From the NCBI GenBank assembly GCA_017163975.1, contig JAFFSR010000004.1, positions 8,804,001 through 8,868,000 on the forward strand: a stretch of 64,000 nucleotides of DNA, in the 5' to 3' direction. Shown here in pieces: positions 1 to 10,738 of the stretch. The translations under genes and the position numbers were made by a program. Under the pieces are notes generated by a model, which searched no databases, was not told the DNA's origin, and worked only from the letters and a program-made list of their open reading frames with translations. The stretch comes from Anastatus disparis (lineage: Eukaryota; Arthropoda; Insecta; Hymenoptera; Eupelmidae). Positions within the stretch are counted from its first letter, which is position 1. The number at the start of each line of letters is the position of its first letter.

Positions 1-3000
1 TTTTTATTTTGGTCAGATTAACTTCAGTTGAGTAAGTGTTATACTTTAAGGTTAATTCTATCGTTTCACCTGGAACAAAGCCACTGACTCGGCTTCTCAC
101 ATTGACCTTCGCAGACCCAAATTCAATCCAACGGAAGAAATTAAAATGTTGATTGATTTCGTCATTGATTTCTGCCTAAATAATTAAAATCTTTTTATAC
201 GATAGGCTCATTAAAAGATAAATTAAAAACTATATAATAGTACATCATGCAACGAGGGAGCAAAGTCGCATATTTTTCCCGAAGGGGCGTTTGCAACCCG
301 AGCAAACGAAACGATGCGAAGCGAAGCGAAGAGATACATGGATAGAGAGTTACATACATAGATAGTTAGAGTAAATTCACAAAGACAAAAGAAGCTGAAC
401 TTTCAAATTTTGTAATAGGCTTTATTCCTAACTTTATTAACTTAAAAAATTGGGCCTGATTGAAAAAAAAAAATTTTTATTAAAATTTGATACTTATTGA
501 ATCATTTTTACTAATTTTTTTATAAATAGTTCAATAATCATTAATAAAATATTAATAGCACATGAAAATTTCAATAATTCATTCAATTTTATAAGTTTCT
601 AATTTAGAGAAAATAAAATACTTTATCTTGCTAAAATTTTACCTTTGAGGTATAAATAATAGTACATTATGCAACTGTTTCTACCCGAGGAAGAAACTGA
701 CATTTCTCCGAAATTGCATATAGTGCTTTATTTTCATCTCAACCATCGCCACTTTATTAACTTAAAAAATGCAGAACTAATTAGAAAAAATAAAATTTAT
801 TTATGAAAATTTTCAATAACCTATTTAATTTTATAAATTTTTGATTTAGTAGAACTCGTGAAATTTTGGGGTGTTATGAAGTTCGTAACTACTGCTAAAT
901 TTTAGACGCAAACTATATGGCTCACTGTCGACCTGTTTTTCGAATTAATAAAATGACTATTACTGCGTGGGCGTAAAATAAAATATAATAAACTCACTAT
1001 AGCATTCGCTGGTATGTGATTCAAATCATGCGACCGTATAACCGTAATCAAGGATTTTGATTTATGATTAAATAGCGCAGGTTTTTCAATTATAACTTTA
1101 ACAGTGTAACGAATATGTCCAGTTTTATGCTCGAAACTAGGTGGTACATTATTAGGCAAATCAAAACTAAATGGAAAGGAATGTCGACCAGCTGGCAATG
1201 TTGTTTGACCTGTAAAAAAATTATAAAAAATAAATTTTTTAAACAAATTTTAATTTTTTTTTAATGTGATTTTGATGTAAAAAATCATTTTTATTCAAGA
1301 AAATTAAGAAGAGAAAAAAAATTGAGAAGAGAAAGAGTGAGTGTGAGAGAGTGATTAGGAAATAAGAAGAGAGAGACAGGGATGGATGAAAATGGGATAA
1401 AAATGAATACCAATGTGGGATAGAAGGACAGAGAAAGTGAGAAAGTAAGAAAAGAGTTAGTAAGAGCGTTAAATCAGAAATCAGAAAAAGATCAAAGAGC
1501 TATGCTAAGAAAATTATTTTTTAAAAGCTGGTTTTATAAAAACAGTAGCAAATAACTTGTATTCAAATTTTGTCTATTCAAAAGTTTTTCTTCTTTTGGC
1601 AATTGCAAAGAATTTTCATACATCTTTTTAAACAAATTCATCGAGTAGTTTACGTAAAATACAAAAAAAGCAAAATCAAAAAAATTTTTTTTTTAAATGG
1701 TTCTAAATAAACTATGCTAAGAAAACCAATTTTCAATAGCTTCCCCCCCCCCCCCTAAATTAGTCAAAAAAATAAATTATATGCAAAACTGGAAGCAAAT
1801 CCATCGAGTAGTTTTCAAGATTTGATTGGCGTAACGAACACACACACACATACATACAGATCTTTTCTGGAAACCACTTTTTTCGACTCCTGAGTCTGAA
1901 TAGGTACAAATTAATGAAAAAATAAAAAAAAACATTTTTTTATCGAAATTTAGATTAGACAAGGACAGGCCTATACGGCAGTCTCTTAAGAATACCAAAC
2001 AAAATTCAACGTAAAAAAAAACTATTAAAATATCTTACCTGTACCACCAATCAAACGATTCGATACACGAAAATAATGTTCAGTAGCTGTATTGTCAGAA
2101 TAAGTGGTAGACTCATACCATTTAACATAAGCTTTGCCCTTGGCTTTAAATCTGATTTCTAAAATTAAAAATTTTTTATTTTTAATAAAATATTTTCGAT
2201 ATTATGTTTGATAGCATGCAAGATATATATGTATGAGTAGCTTTCTGTAAAATCGATCATCCAACAACTTTATTTCACTAAATTTATTTTAACGTGTCTT
2301 ATTCTATGTTCTGGATTACCTTAAAGTTTTAAAGATTTTTTTCAGACTTATTTTAGGAGTCATAAAACGTCAAAGTTAAACTTTTTCCTGATTTTTGACA
2401 ATTTTTAGGCTTTAATTGCTCAGTTAGATTTCATTTTAGGAAAAAAATTACATAACTTTTTCTTGAAAAAGGACATCTTTTTAGAAAATCGTGATTTAAA
2501 TGTGATAACGCTATTTTCTTTGAAGTACAATCGATATTAATTTCTTTAAAGTACAATGAATACCTACGTACATTTTTAATTTAACATTTAATAATAATTA
2601 TTTTTAAGTTTTTGATATTAAATTAAACATATTCCTCGAGTCTCGACAGTTTTAATATTTTTACTGTGCAAGTAAACTGAAATAAAACACTTCATACTAA
2701 AGTAAAGTTTAAAGTTTTTGTTAGGGAGTAGCCACATAAGTGATGTGCCGTACTGTGCCGTGCCGGGCCGTAAATCCAAAACGATTTACCGTTTTTAAAT
2801 TGAAATATGAAATTTAAAAATTGCAATTAGGACGTAAATTTATTCAAAATTGTAATTTAATTTGTACCTCAATTTAGAAAAGGTAAATCGTTTTGAAATG
2901 TACGGCCCAACACTTGTATTATATGGCTAGTCCCTTACGCACCTTAGAATAAGCCGATTAAATTGAAAAAAAAATGTATGTATAATGCTCCGATCTTTAT

Positions 3001-3511
3001 GAAATGTATTTATATTTTATGTATTTATATTTATATTTTTCAAATATATTTTCGGTATTTTGGACTAGGATGAACTCTTAAATGTAAAAGGAAATATAGT
3101 AGCCTATTCATTTGTTGACATTTTTTTTGCAAATATTAACCATGTCGTTAATGACGATATGTAAACGGATATTTTTTTTTAACGAGAGAATTGTTTAAAA
3201 ATTATTTGTTGACATTCATAATTTACATATGAACATTCGATTATTAGCATAATAATTTCCATAATAATAAAAAATAAACAAATGAACTCGAAATTTCTAT
3301 AACCAAACAATAATAATTTATAATAAAATACAAATATTGTGGCTTTAAAATTCGAAAAAATTCTTTGATTACATCATATGTGTATAAGCTTACCTTGGAA
3401 ATTTATGGGATCAGATAAATTAAGTAAAACTCTGCCCGAGATTATTTCTCCGGGCGAGTAAGTAGCCTGGGGCCTATCGAATTGAATACGGAGTTCACGT
3501 AATTTTTTCAT
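1..3511 (-). CDS. Arrestin domain-containing protein (ARRDC-like), 5' four exons, partial
   Basis: Alpha-arrestin-like adaptor. The family links membrane cargo to ubiquitin ligases in endocytic trafficking. Exons read on the minus strand are 3511-3394, 2158-2039, 1209-998 and 175-1 (running off the window). All three introns have GT/AG ends and the frame stays open across every join. Exon 1 starts MKKLRELRIQFDRP and continues with YSPGEIISGRVLL, the usual arrestin N-domain opening. Exon 2 carries KAYVKWYE. Exon 3 has LPAGRHSFPFSFDLP and GHIRYTVKV, typical of Arrestin_N. Exon 4 has SGFVPGETIELTL, typical of the start of Arrestin_C. About 208 codons are visible, roughly half of a usual ARRDC protein; the C-terminal PPxY motifs would lie outside. 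The start was chosen as the first Met before a canonical arrestin N-terminus. Its introns hold a PIF/Harbinger-like MITE and other repeats. The exact paralogue cannot be assigned. Confidence 0.88.
230..870. repeat. Dispersed MITE-like repeat debris in ARRDC intron 3
   Basis: Two copies of a short motif family lie here: AGTACATCATGCAACGAGGG near 239 and AGTACATTATGCAAC near 661. Each is followed by a GA- or CCGA-rich core resembling copies near 24410-24548, 29490-29590 and 30460-30570. Stretches with CCACTTTATTAACTTAAAAA (near 750) resemble the left terminus of the TA-flanked MITE at 29199. No coding potential was seen. Confidence 0.5.
1495..2000. repeat. Dispersed repeat with internal partial duplication, 13-C run and CA microsatellite (ARRDC intron 2)
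   Basis: CTATGCTAAGAAAA occurs at about 1500 and again at about 1713, and ATCGAGTAGTTT at about 1640 and 1805, so a unit of roughly 170-210 bp is partly duplicated. A run of 13 C (1743-1755) and a short CA/CATA microsatellite (about 1840-1858) lie inside. The 73-codon minus-strand open frame across this region has no recognisable domain and is treated as chance. Confidence 0.45.
2724..2934. mobile_element. PIF/Harbinger-like MITE in ARRDC intron 1
   Basis: The 211-bp unit has imperfect terminal inverted repeats: GGGAGTAGCCACATAA at the left, and at the right a terminus ending in TATGGCTAGTCCC. It is flanked on both sides by TTA (2721-2723 and 2935-2937), the target duplication typical of PIF/Harbinger elements. 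The interior contains the inverted motifs GTAAATC...GATTTAC. No transposase is encoded, so it is non-autonomous. Confidence 0.6.
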
Positions 3512-4157
3512 TTTTATCACTGTATATTTTTCCAACAAATAAAAGCACCAATAGGTTTCACAAATATAGATAAACAGTTGTTGCCAAAATGAGGTTACAC
3601 TGAAAAATAAGTGGTGGTGTTGCTCTACCGTTTATAGTCAAAACACATCCCTTACGTTTCGTAAACACAGAATTCCGCTACGGAAGAGCAATAGCGCCGC
3701 TGCGGACAAAGAGCTGTACTTTGCATCAAACAAAGCAAAACTCCTTTGTAAGTGGATATACGCATGCGCCACAAAGAGGGCTGTTAGCTTCGTTTGTTGC
3801 CCACCAGAGAAATACTTTGTAGGACTTGTATAATCTACCACATGGTTATTAAACCACTAACAAGGAGAGGTTCCCTAAGATCGTTCTCTACTGATCAAGA
3901 GGCCAAATAATTCTTGAAGAAGAAGGAGAGGTTCCCACCACCGGGAAACGGATTTAGTTGGAACTGCGGGATATGATTTTTTGATGAAAAAAATGAACCC
4001 GTGTTTTTTTTCGTCTAATAGGCCCCGGAGGCGATAACTATCTCAATGTTATAAGGGACACTTCGAAAGCATTTGATATATTCTTGTAGTCTTAAAAACA
4101 ATATATTTTAAAAACAAGTATAATGATTCTGATTCACTCATTTTTATGCATCAACAG

Positions 4158-4345
4158 TGCCTGTACCAAACTGGCAAGAAATACAAAATATGCGTCAAAA
4201 TATGTTCAGTTTTATTTTGAAGAAAAGGCTTTTTTTCTCAGAAGTGGATTATAAGGTTTGGGAGTCGCTGATTAAGAACCCATCAGAATTTCGAATTTAT
4301 TCTACACATATAAGATCAGCGAGGGAAAAAATTACTTATCGTTAA
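4158..4345 (+). other. Unrecognised exon-like open frame
   Basis: About 61 codons are open from an acceptor-like CAACAG to a TAA stop at 4345, reading VPVPNWQEIQNMRQ near its start and ending REKITYR. There is no ATG at the beginning, so if real it would be a terminal exon or a gene remnant. I recognise no domain and see no convincing upstream exon. The composition looks protein-like (W, Y and charged residues spread evenly), but chance cannot be excluded. Confidence 0.2.
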
Positions 4346-4429
4346 TAATTTTTTTATATTAAAAAATTTTTATAAATTAAAAGCGTAATTTATAAACAAT
4401 TACTAAGCTTGTAGGTGTTCCCAGCACTC

Positions 4430-4790
4430 ATTATACAGCGTGTTCATAAAGTAAAGACAAAAGAATGACCACTATCAAAGTTTAAGGATTTTCCTGGGCG
4501 ACCACCCTGTGATTTATGATCACCCTGTATATAGTGTTATAAATTTTTATGTTTCATACATTGATATCAAAAGCCAAAAACTTATCGATTTATGAAATAA
4601 AAAATAGGAGTTTCCCATTAAAGTTTCGAGTTGACCTTGATTCGGCCTGGGAAATTTGGTCAAAAGCAAAATAGTTAAATTGTTTTTTTTTTTTAAATCA
4701 TACAATTTTTTTCTCATACATTTTTTAATAGAATTTTGTCCTGAAGAATTATAGGGGAGTTAAAGGTCTCTTTGGGACACTCTGTATAAT
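4430..4790. mobile_element. MITE with ATTATACAG termini
   Basis: The left end reads ATTATACAGCGTGTTCATAAAG; the reverse complement of the right end begins ATTATACAGAGTGTCCCAAAG. These are imperfect inverted repeats of about 20 bp enclosing roughly 360 bp. An internal CACCCTGTATATAGTG resembles the termini again, suggesting a nested or duplicated end. Non-coding. Confidence 0.45.
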
Positions 4791-5102
4791 TAAAAAAAAA
4801 GAAAGGTAATTGATATAAATTTAGATAGAAATAAGTAGAAATCAATATTTTTCTGTTAAAAATTTTACATAACAATTTTGTAAACAACTCTCATTAGTCA
4901 TAATGGATTCGGGCGAGCAGTCCATTGTTATTGACAATATTTTAATGAGTTTGCTCTTCTTGTGAAGTAGAACAAGTTAAATAGTTCTAATGACTTTTTA
5001 TTTTAAAGTTTTTATCCTAAAGAAAAATCCAGTAATGATACTATTTTTGCTATCAATGAAAAATACCTAGATATTTGAAACGTTAACGAATACGTTAACA
5101 AA

Positions 5103-6833
5103 ATGTTAAAAATAATGTATTATTTCGTATTATTAAGTTACGAAACAAATATTTTATTTAGTTCAGCTGAAAACTCAATCATAAATGTTTTAGTTGAACA
5201 AATTTTAAAATTGAAACCTAATCAAATTTTAAGTTTTACCAATAACGCTGAAAATATCAAAATAAAAGAAGAATTTTTCACACAAATAATATTAAAAAAT
5301 CCAACTGTAATCATTGATTTAAAAAAATTAAAAGCAGCTAACCAACTCATAAGCTATTTAAAAAAGCCAAATCTAGTGATTATTTTTCGTAATAATTTAA
5401 AATTGAAAGATATTATGGTGGTTTTGGAATTTTTAATTTCATTATCATTTAACAGAACTCGACCAAAATGTTTAATTATCTTTAGTGATAAGTTTTCTTC
5501 TAAAAATATGTTGAAACCAATTTTACGCTATGCATGGTCCCAAAAATTTTTGGATTTCACTTTAATAAATTTAAAACTTACAAATGATCTTTATGATGCT
5601 AAAATGTACTTATATAATCCATTTACCAATGCTTACACCACTGAATCCTTTATTACTACATCAGAAGTTTTTCCCGATAAACTTAAAAATATGAACAAGT
5701 ATGCATTAAAAGTTCCATTTATTGCTTCACCGCCACATATGTGGAAACAAAAAATTGATGATAACATACAATTTAAAGGATCAGAATACGCTGTAACAGA
5801 ATATTTAGCAGCAGCGATTAACTTTAAAATTGACGTTATGCTGGAAAAGAATACAACTTTAAGACGAGCATTTTCAAACTTAAGAGCTTCGAAAGTTGAC
5901 ATAATACCTTTTGCAATGATTGCCACGGAATCCCGATTAAATGATAAGAACTTGGATTACGGTAAAGTTTTCTCCTTTGAACATATCAAGGCTTTTATTC
6001 CAACAAAACAAATAGCAAAGAATAATATATACCTGATTAAAAATATCTTGTTCATGACTTATGTCTTTGCAATATTTCTAATTACTTTAACAGTCGATAT
6101 TTTTTTAATGAAACGGAAATTCAAAACTTTCTTTATCATTCGATTATTATTAAGTCAACCTGGAGTAAAACAACCACAATGGAATGCTCAGCGAACGCTT
6201 TTTGTTTACTTTGCTTATTTATCCATATTTTTGACTCCTCATATTACAAGTAAATTAATGAGTAGTATGGTGATGAAAAATGAAGAGCCCATAGCCACAT
6301 TTAAAGACGTAATAAAAGCCGATCTCAAATCTTATGTACACGATAATTTATTGGAACTGTTTGTGGGGGATGATGATAAATACTTGAAACTTGTTAAAAA
6401 AGATTCCGTTTCATTAAAAAACGACAAAGATTGTTTGGATAGACTGATAATCAAAGAGAACGTTATTTGCTTTGAGCCCGAAAGGAGAATTTTATACCTC
6501 ATGAAGACATTTAGAGAACAAGATGGAAGTCCTTTGATACAGATGACTAACATCAAATTTCCCGTTTCATTTGAATGTTATTTTTTTGGAAAAGGTTCTC
6601 CGTATATCAACAAATTTAATTGTATATTGCAATTAATGGTAGAATCTGGTTTGCCAAAAACATGGGATGAATTCAGTATTATTAACCATGATCAAGATCG
6701 TACTTTAAATGCTAATACAGATGGACATGTTCATATCTTTAGTCAATTATTAATAATATATTTCACCGGATGTGTATATTCCTTAGCAATTTTCGTCTTA
6801 GAACTATTAATTTATTATCTGAAACAAATATAA
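5103..6833 (+). CDS. Divergent ionotropic receptor (IR), single exon
   Basis: A 576-residue chemosensory ionotropic-receptor-like membrane protein. Insect IRs are ligand-gated cation-channel subunits derived from ionotropic glutamate receptors and act in dendrites of sensory neurons. A hydrophobic N-terminus (about residues 1-21) can serve as signal peptide. A long N-terminal region is followed by an S1-like half-site (about 190-300, with FKGSEYAVTEYLAAAI). Then come a membrane segment (about 307-335), a second hydrophobic stretch (about 364-385) leading into ITSKLMSSMV, an S2-like segment beginning EEPIATFKDV, and a C-terminal membrane helix (about 546-573). The order S1-TM-pore-TM-S2-TM fits the family. 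The pore and glutamate-contact residues look degenerate, as in divergent, tuning-type IRs. There are no introns. The start is the first Met of the open frame and directly precedes the hydrophobic leader; a Met four codons later is possible. Confidence 0.8.
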   Translation: MLKIMYYFVLLSYETNILFSSAENSIINVLVEQILKLKPNQILSFTNNAENIKIKEEFFTQIILKNPTVIIDLKKLKAANQLISYLKKPNLVIIFRNNLKLKDIMVVLEFLISLSFNRTRPKCLIIFSDKFSSKNMLKPILRYAWSQKFLDFTLINLKLTNDLYDAKMYLYNPFTNAYTTESFITTSEVFPDKLKNMNKYALKVPFIASPPHMWKQKIDDNIQFKGSEYAVTEYLAAAINFKIDVMLEKNTTLRRAFSNLRASKVDIIPFAMIATESRLNDKNLDYGKVFSFEHIKAFIPTKQIAKNNIYLIKNILFMTYVFAIFLITLTVDIFLMKRKFKTFFIIRLLLSQPGVKQPQWNAQRTLFVYFAYLSIFLTPHITSKLMSSMVMKNEEPIATFKDVIKADLKSYVHDNLLELFVGDDDKYLKLVKKDSVSLKNDKDCLDRLIIKENVICFEPERRILYLMKTFREQDGSPLIQMTNIKFPVSFECYFFGKGSPYINKFNCILQLMVESGLPKTWDEFSIINHDQDRTLNANTDGHVHIFSQLLIIYFTGCVYSLAIFVLELLIYYLKQI

Positions 6834-7459
6834 ATTGAACAAAAAAATGTACACATTTTTAAATTGAAAATATCTACTTGTTACATTACACTTCATGGGT
6901 AATATGAAATTTTGATACACCATGGTTACTATAAGTCCTAAAAGTTTTGTTCATATTTTAGGTAAGAAAAAATCGTTAAAAGCATCTGGAAAAATTCTGA
7001 AATATTTTTGTAATATCCTATGATTCAATGATTTATTTACATATTTATCGCAAAAGAAATTTTTTATAACAATTCCTAATGCTAGAGATATCAGATTTGA
7101 AAATTTGGTATGTGCCTGAAAAGATCCATATTACCCATAAAGGGTTAAGTAATATTTATAAAAATTTTCATGTATTCGTTTAAATAAAAAATATTTAAAT
7201 TTATATATTTCAAATCATTTCCTTATCTTCGACTAAATTATATTGTTTTGTTGAATATAAATTATAAATAAGAAAACTTATATGAAAATAAATATTTTCG
7301 ATAATCATACACATTTTTTTAGATTATTTTGGTGATAGGTGGTTACAAAAAATTTGATATTTCGATTTGTAATTACTTTAAACATTCTTCGATGATGTGG
7401 TTTAAAAAATATTTTTTTCACAAAATTTTCCAAGTGTGAAAGCAAAATGATTTATATGC
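6834..7459. other. AT-rich spacer between IR and the LTR array
   Basis: Contains the IR 3' flank, with AATAAA-type signals (for example in TAAATAAAAAATATTT near 7182). No gene was seen. It ends in the 4-bp target site ATGC (7456-7459) that abuts the LTR array. Confidence 0.6.
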
Positions 7460-8342
7460 TGTGACCTCTACCCTAACACCTGGAAAAGATCGCACTTAGT
7501 GCGCATAAATTGAGGATTAAGGAGAGGTTAAATGGTGCACAGACCCGTTTTTGCAGTGGACGTCATGCCACGTGCAGTCCGGGGTCTATATGTGCTGGTT
7601 ATTTGTTAGTAGTTAGTTTGTTTGCCTCTTGTAAGCCAGGAATGTAAGACTATTTCGTCTTAACAAACAAATTTGCAATTCACGCGTAAAAGATAAAATG
7701 GATAAGGTTAATTCGAAGACTATTTCGTCTTGTAGAATTACCTTTCACACAATCACAATTATCTTTACATTTACCACGAAACACAATAATATAAATTTAT
7801 CCTGTTAATCTTTAACAAAATTTACCAAATAATTATACTATCAATAAAATCTGTACGTAAAATACAAGTATTATTTTTTTAGCTCGTTGTCCTTACTACC
7901 GGATCAAGTTGGCATCACCAACTCTACTCGGTCCTATAAAGACAACGAAATAATTAATATAGAACAAGATTTTGATTTTAAAACTTTATTTCACAGGAGT
8001 CGGCCAAAGAGTGCCGTACAAAGATTCGGCTTCGATCTGCTTAAGCGTCGATCAAGCCGCCGCGGCCGCAATCCTCTCCTACTACTAAGTAGAAGGGATA
8101 CATTTACATATCTTACATTATACTATTACAGGTGCGCTTAGATGTGTGCTAGCGTACGTCACTTTATAGGCGTGGATCGGCGCACATCTAAGCGCGTACA
8201 TATATTCTTATTAATATCCATCCCGCGCGCTGGTGATGAATTATGCTTTGATTTAGAGAGAAAATAAGTATTTTATTATTAATTCTTTTTTTACTCCTTA
8301 TTTTCTCTCTTTTTCTACACAATTTATATTAGAGTGGTCACA
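7460..8342 (-). repeat. LTR 1 (3' LTR of the downstream unit)
   Basis: 883 bp, bounded by TGTGACC and GGTCACA, and by eye identical to the other two copies. It contains two copies of a small hairpin, AAGACTATTTCGTCTT (7646-7661 and 7716-7731), and a larger inverted repeat with 13-nt arms GCGCTTAGATGTG/CACATCTAAGCGC (8134-8146 and 8183-8195). An 84-codon plus-strand open frame across 7887-8141 recurs in all three LTRs, has no known domain and lies antisense to the element, so it is not called as a gene. Confidence 0.93.
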
Positions 8343-8360
8343 ATTTGCCCCCCAAAAAAA
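8343..8360 (-). promoter_or_regulatory. Polypurine-tract-like plus-strand primer site
   Basis: On the minus strand a T-run is followed by GGGGGGCAAAT immediately before the LTR. This U-rich-then-purine arrangement is typical of LTR-element plus-strand priming. The same site occurs in the second unit just after 14766. A second GGGGGGCAA lies near 8750-8760 (and about 15177-15186 in unit 2). Confidence 0.55.
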
Positions 8361-9119
8361 AATCTTCAGCTACGTTTTTGATTTTAACGACTTTTATCTT
8401 TTAATTGACGCGCTTCTTATTATAATACAAATATCGGAAAAGGAAATGCTTTGTTGATGCATCTTTTCGCGGGAATTTTGAATTTAACTTACCATTTCTT
8501 TGATTCTAACGACTTAACTTTCGCTTTACACATTTCCTCTTCTACTTTATTCCATATGTAAATTTTAAACTGTACAATCTTATGAGCGTATTATTGCTAT
8601 TATTTTGTAGAAAAGGAATAATCGAACATTTACTTGACAATTTACTCTTATAATTCTTTCTTTATTATATTTGTATTTATTTAAAACTACTTATATTTAT
8701 TCCTTTTACTATGTACATTTTGTCTGTATTATTATAATATTGGCTAGAATTGCCCCCCAAAATAAAATGAATTGCACTGCTGTTTTAATTCTTTTATTCT
8801 TTGATTTAATATAATTATTTTTAGTTATATATGCATTTATTCCTTTTTTTTTTTTTATTTTTTTTAAATCGCGTGCAATTAATTTTATTTTCTAACACGC
8901 TGGCAATATTACAACTTATTTCAGTTTTTGATTTCTTAGAATAATACTTTTCCTAAAATTACAATATAACTAATAATCTGTTGATTTTCGCTGAATCAGT
9001 TCTTGTTTCACCTATACGTATTCATCCCAAATTCTTGTGGGTTTTTCTTTCTCAAATATTTTTCTTTTTGATGTTTTCATTATTTTGTATAAGTGCATAA
9101 GTACATTCTCTTATACTTC

Positions 9120-10738
9120 TTAGAATGGAGTTTTTGATAATATTTTGTCTTTCTTTTTTAATCCTTTGTTTCCATATCTTCTAGATGCTTTCTTTAATTT
9201 AACATTTATTAACGATTCTTGTTTGATAATTTTATTCTTGGTCCTTGGATTTTTATATCTGCTCAACCTAGGTTCTTTATAATTTTTTGTTTTATTATAT
9301 TTTAATGGTTTTTCCCATAACTTTTCATCATTATACTTAAAGTTATTCTTTATTTTCTCATTTGAAGGATAAAATGGTTTATCTTCAATGGTTTTCATCC
9401 CATGTTTATATGATGATAGAAGATCAGATGCGTTATTAAATACTTTAGATTCTTTAGAAATTTTACTTTTTCATGATCCTTGTCTTTTGCAAGTTTATGA
9501 GTTTTGTAATTATTTTCAGAACTAAGAAATATTTCTTTCTCATTGTCTGTATTTGAGTTATATGATTTTTGAACTATTTCGTCCTTATCATATTTCTCTT
9601 GTAATAGAATTTTTACATATTCATTTATTTTTATTTCAGTATACTCATTTGATTTGAGCTTTTGCTCATCATATTTTAAGTTGACATTTTTGTCGTTTTT
9701 TATATTTTTATATAGTATTTTTTGCACTGTCTTTCTAATCATAATATTTAATATTTTTTTAATATAATCTCTTGTATTAAGATTTATTAAGTATGCTTTT
9801 ATTCTTTTATATTTTTCATTTGTAGAATTAATAATTTTCCTATTTATAGATAATACTTGGAATTTTTTAATTCTTCCTAGGTTGGCTACTAGAAATTGTT
9901 TTGTATTTATAATTTTTTGTATTTCTGGGGTATTAGAGTTCGTTGCGCCTCTAACCCCGTATTTTTTTAATTTTTTATTTTGTTTATGTGTAATGTTTTT
10001 ACTTTCTTTGATTTTCTCTTCAATCTCATCTATTGTAAGCATTGAAGTATTGTAATAATTTTCAGAATTGAGAAATATTTCTTTCTCTTTTTCTGTTTCT
10101 AGGTTATATGATTCTTGAACTATTTCGTCCTTATCATATACCTCTTGTAGTTGAATCTTTTCGTATTCATTTTGTTGCATTTTATTTTCAATGTAAGATA
10201 CATTTATATCTACATCGTTTACTACTAACAATATTTCTTGTAGTACAGTATTAATTATCATTCTCAATAGTCTTTGTGCGTCATAGCCGATGATGCATTC
10301 TCTTATTAACTTGGGTATTATTAAATATATTAGTTGTATTTTTTCTTCATTGAATGTTGTAACAATCATTATTTGTTTTTTCACTTTTGTTGCTTTTGCA
10401 CCTGTTGCCGTTTTTATGCTTTTACCTGTGACTGGTAATGTAGGACATCTCTTTAATTTTTCATAATTGTTAAAGTAAAATTGCTCAGATATGCACGTTA
10501 CTTCACTGCCTGTATCTATTAAACCGTTTATTGGTATGCCTTCTAGATATATTTCTATCTCTGGACATACTATCATATTTGTTTGGCTAATATCATTTTC
10601 TGGTTCAATATCATATAATAATTCTTCGTTTCTTGATTGCTGTAGAGATGCTATTCTATTTTGGGGATTTATGTTAGTTGCAGCCTTACCCCATACTTTA
10701 TTATTTTCAGGTGCAACTTTTACTGGTTTTCCTGGTTT
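9120..10738 (-). pseudogene. Aspartic protease plus Lys/Asn-rich tail, unit 1 (frameshifted)
   Basis: Retroviral-type aspartic protease ORF in the -1 frame relative to gag. The frame opens at about 10738, overlapping the last roughly 19 nt of gag. The active-site motif is in GLIDTGSEVTCISE, close after the first Met at 10576. The flap and second-domain region ends with IIGYDAQRLLRMI. What follows is not reverse transcriptase but a long Lys/Asn/Glu-rich stretch with an internal duplication. In this unit the frame is lost in a T-run near 9473 (ORF stop at 9395) and continues in another frame (9398-9120). A further T-run difference near 9127-9131 cuts the C-terminus. Unit 2 carries the uninterrupted version. 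The homopolymer context means these breaks could be sequencing errors. Confidence 0.8.

Larger units (their letters stand above)
3512..5102. other. Intergenic region between ARRDC (-) and ionotropic receptor (+)
   Basis: This should hold the promoters of the two divergently transcribed neighbours. A GC-richer stretch at 3600-4030 contains two related copies of AAGGAGAGGTTCCC (about 3861 and 3924) of unknown meaning. The rest is AT-rich, with a MITE at 4430-4790 and one unrecognised exon-like open frame at 4158-4345. Confidence 0.5.

Noticed and set aside
3638..3841. 67-codon minus-strand ORF upstream of ARRDC
   Set aside because: No ATG start, no domain, no splice connection to the ARRDC gene.
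7887..8141. 84-codon plus-strand ORF repeated at 14311 and 20741
   Set aside because: It recurs only because it lies in the identical LTRs, is antisense to the element's genes, and has no recognisable domain.
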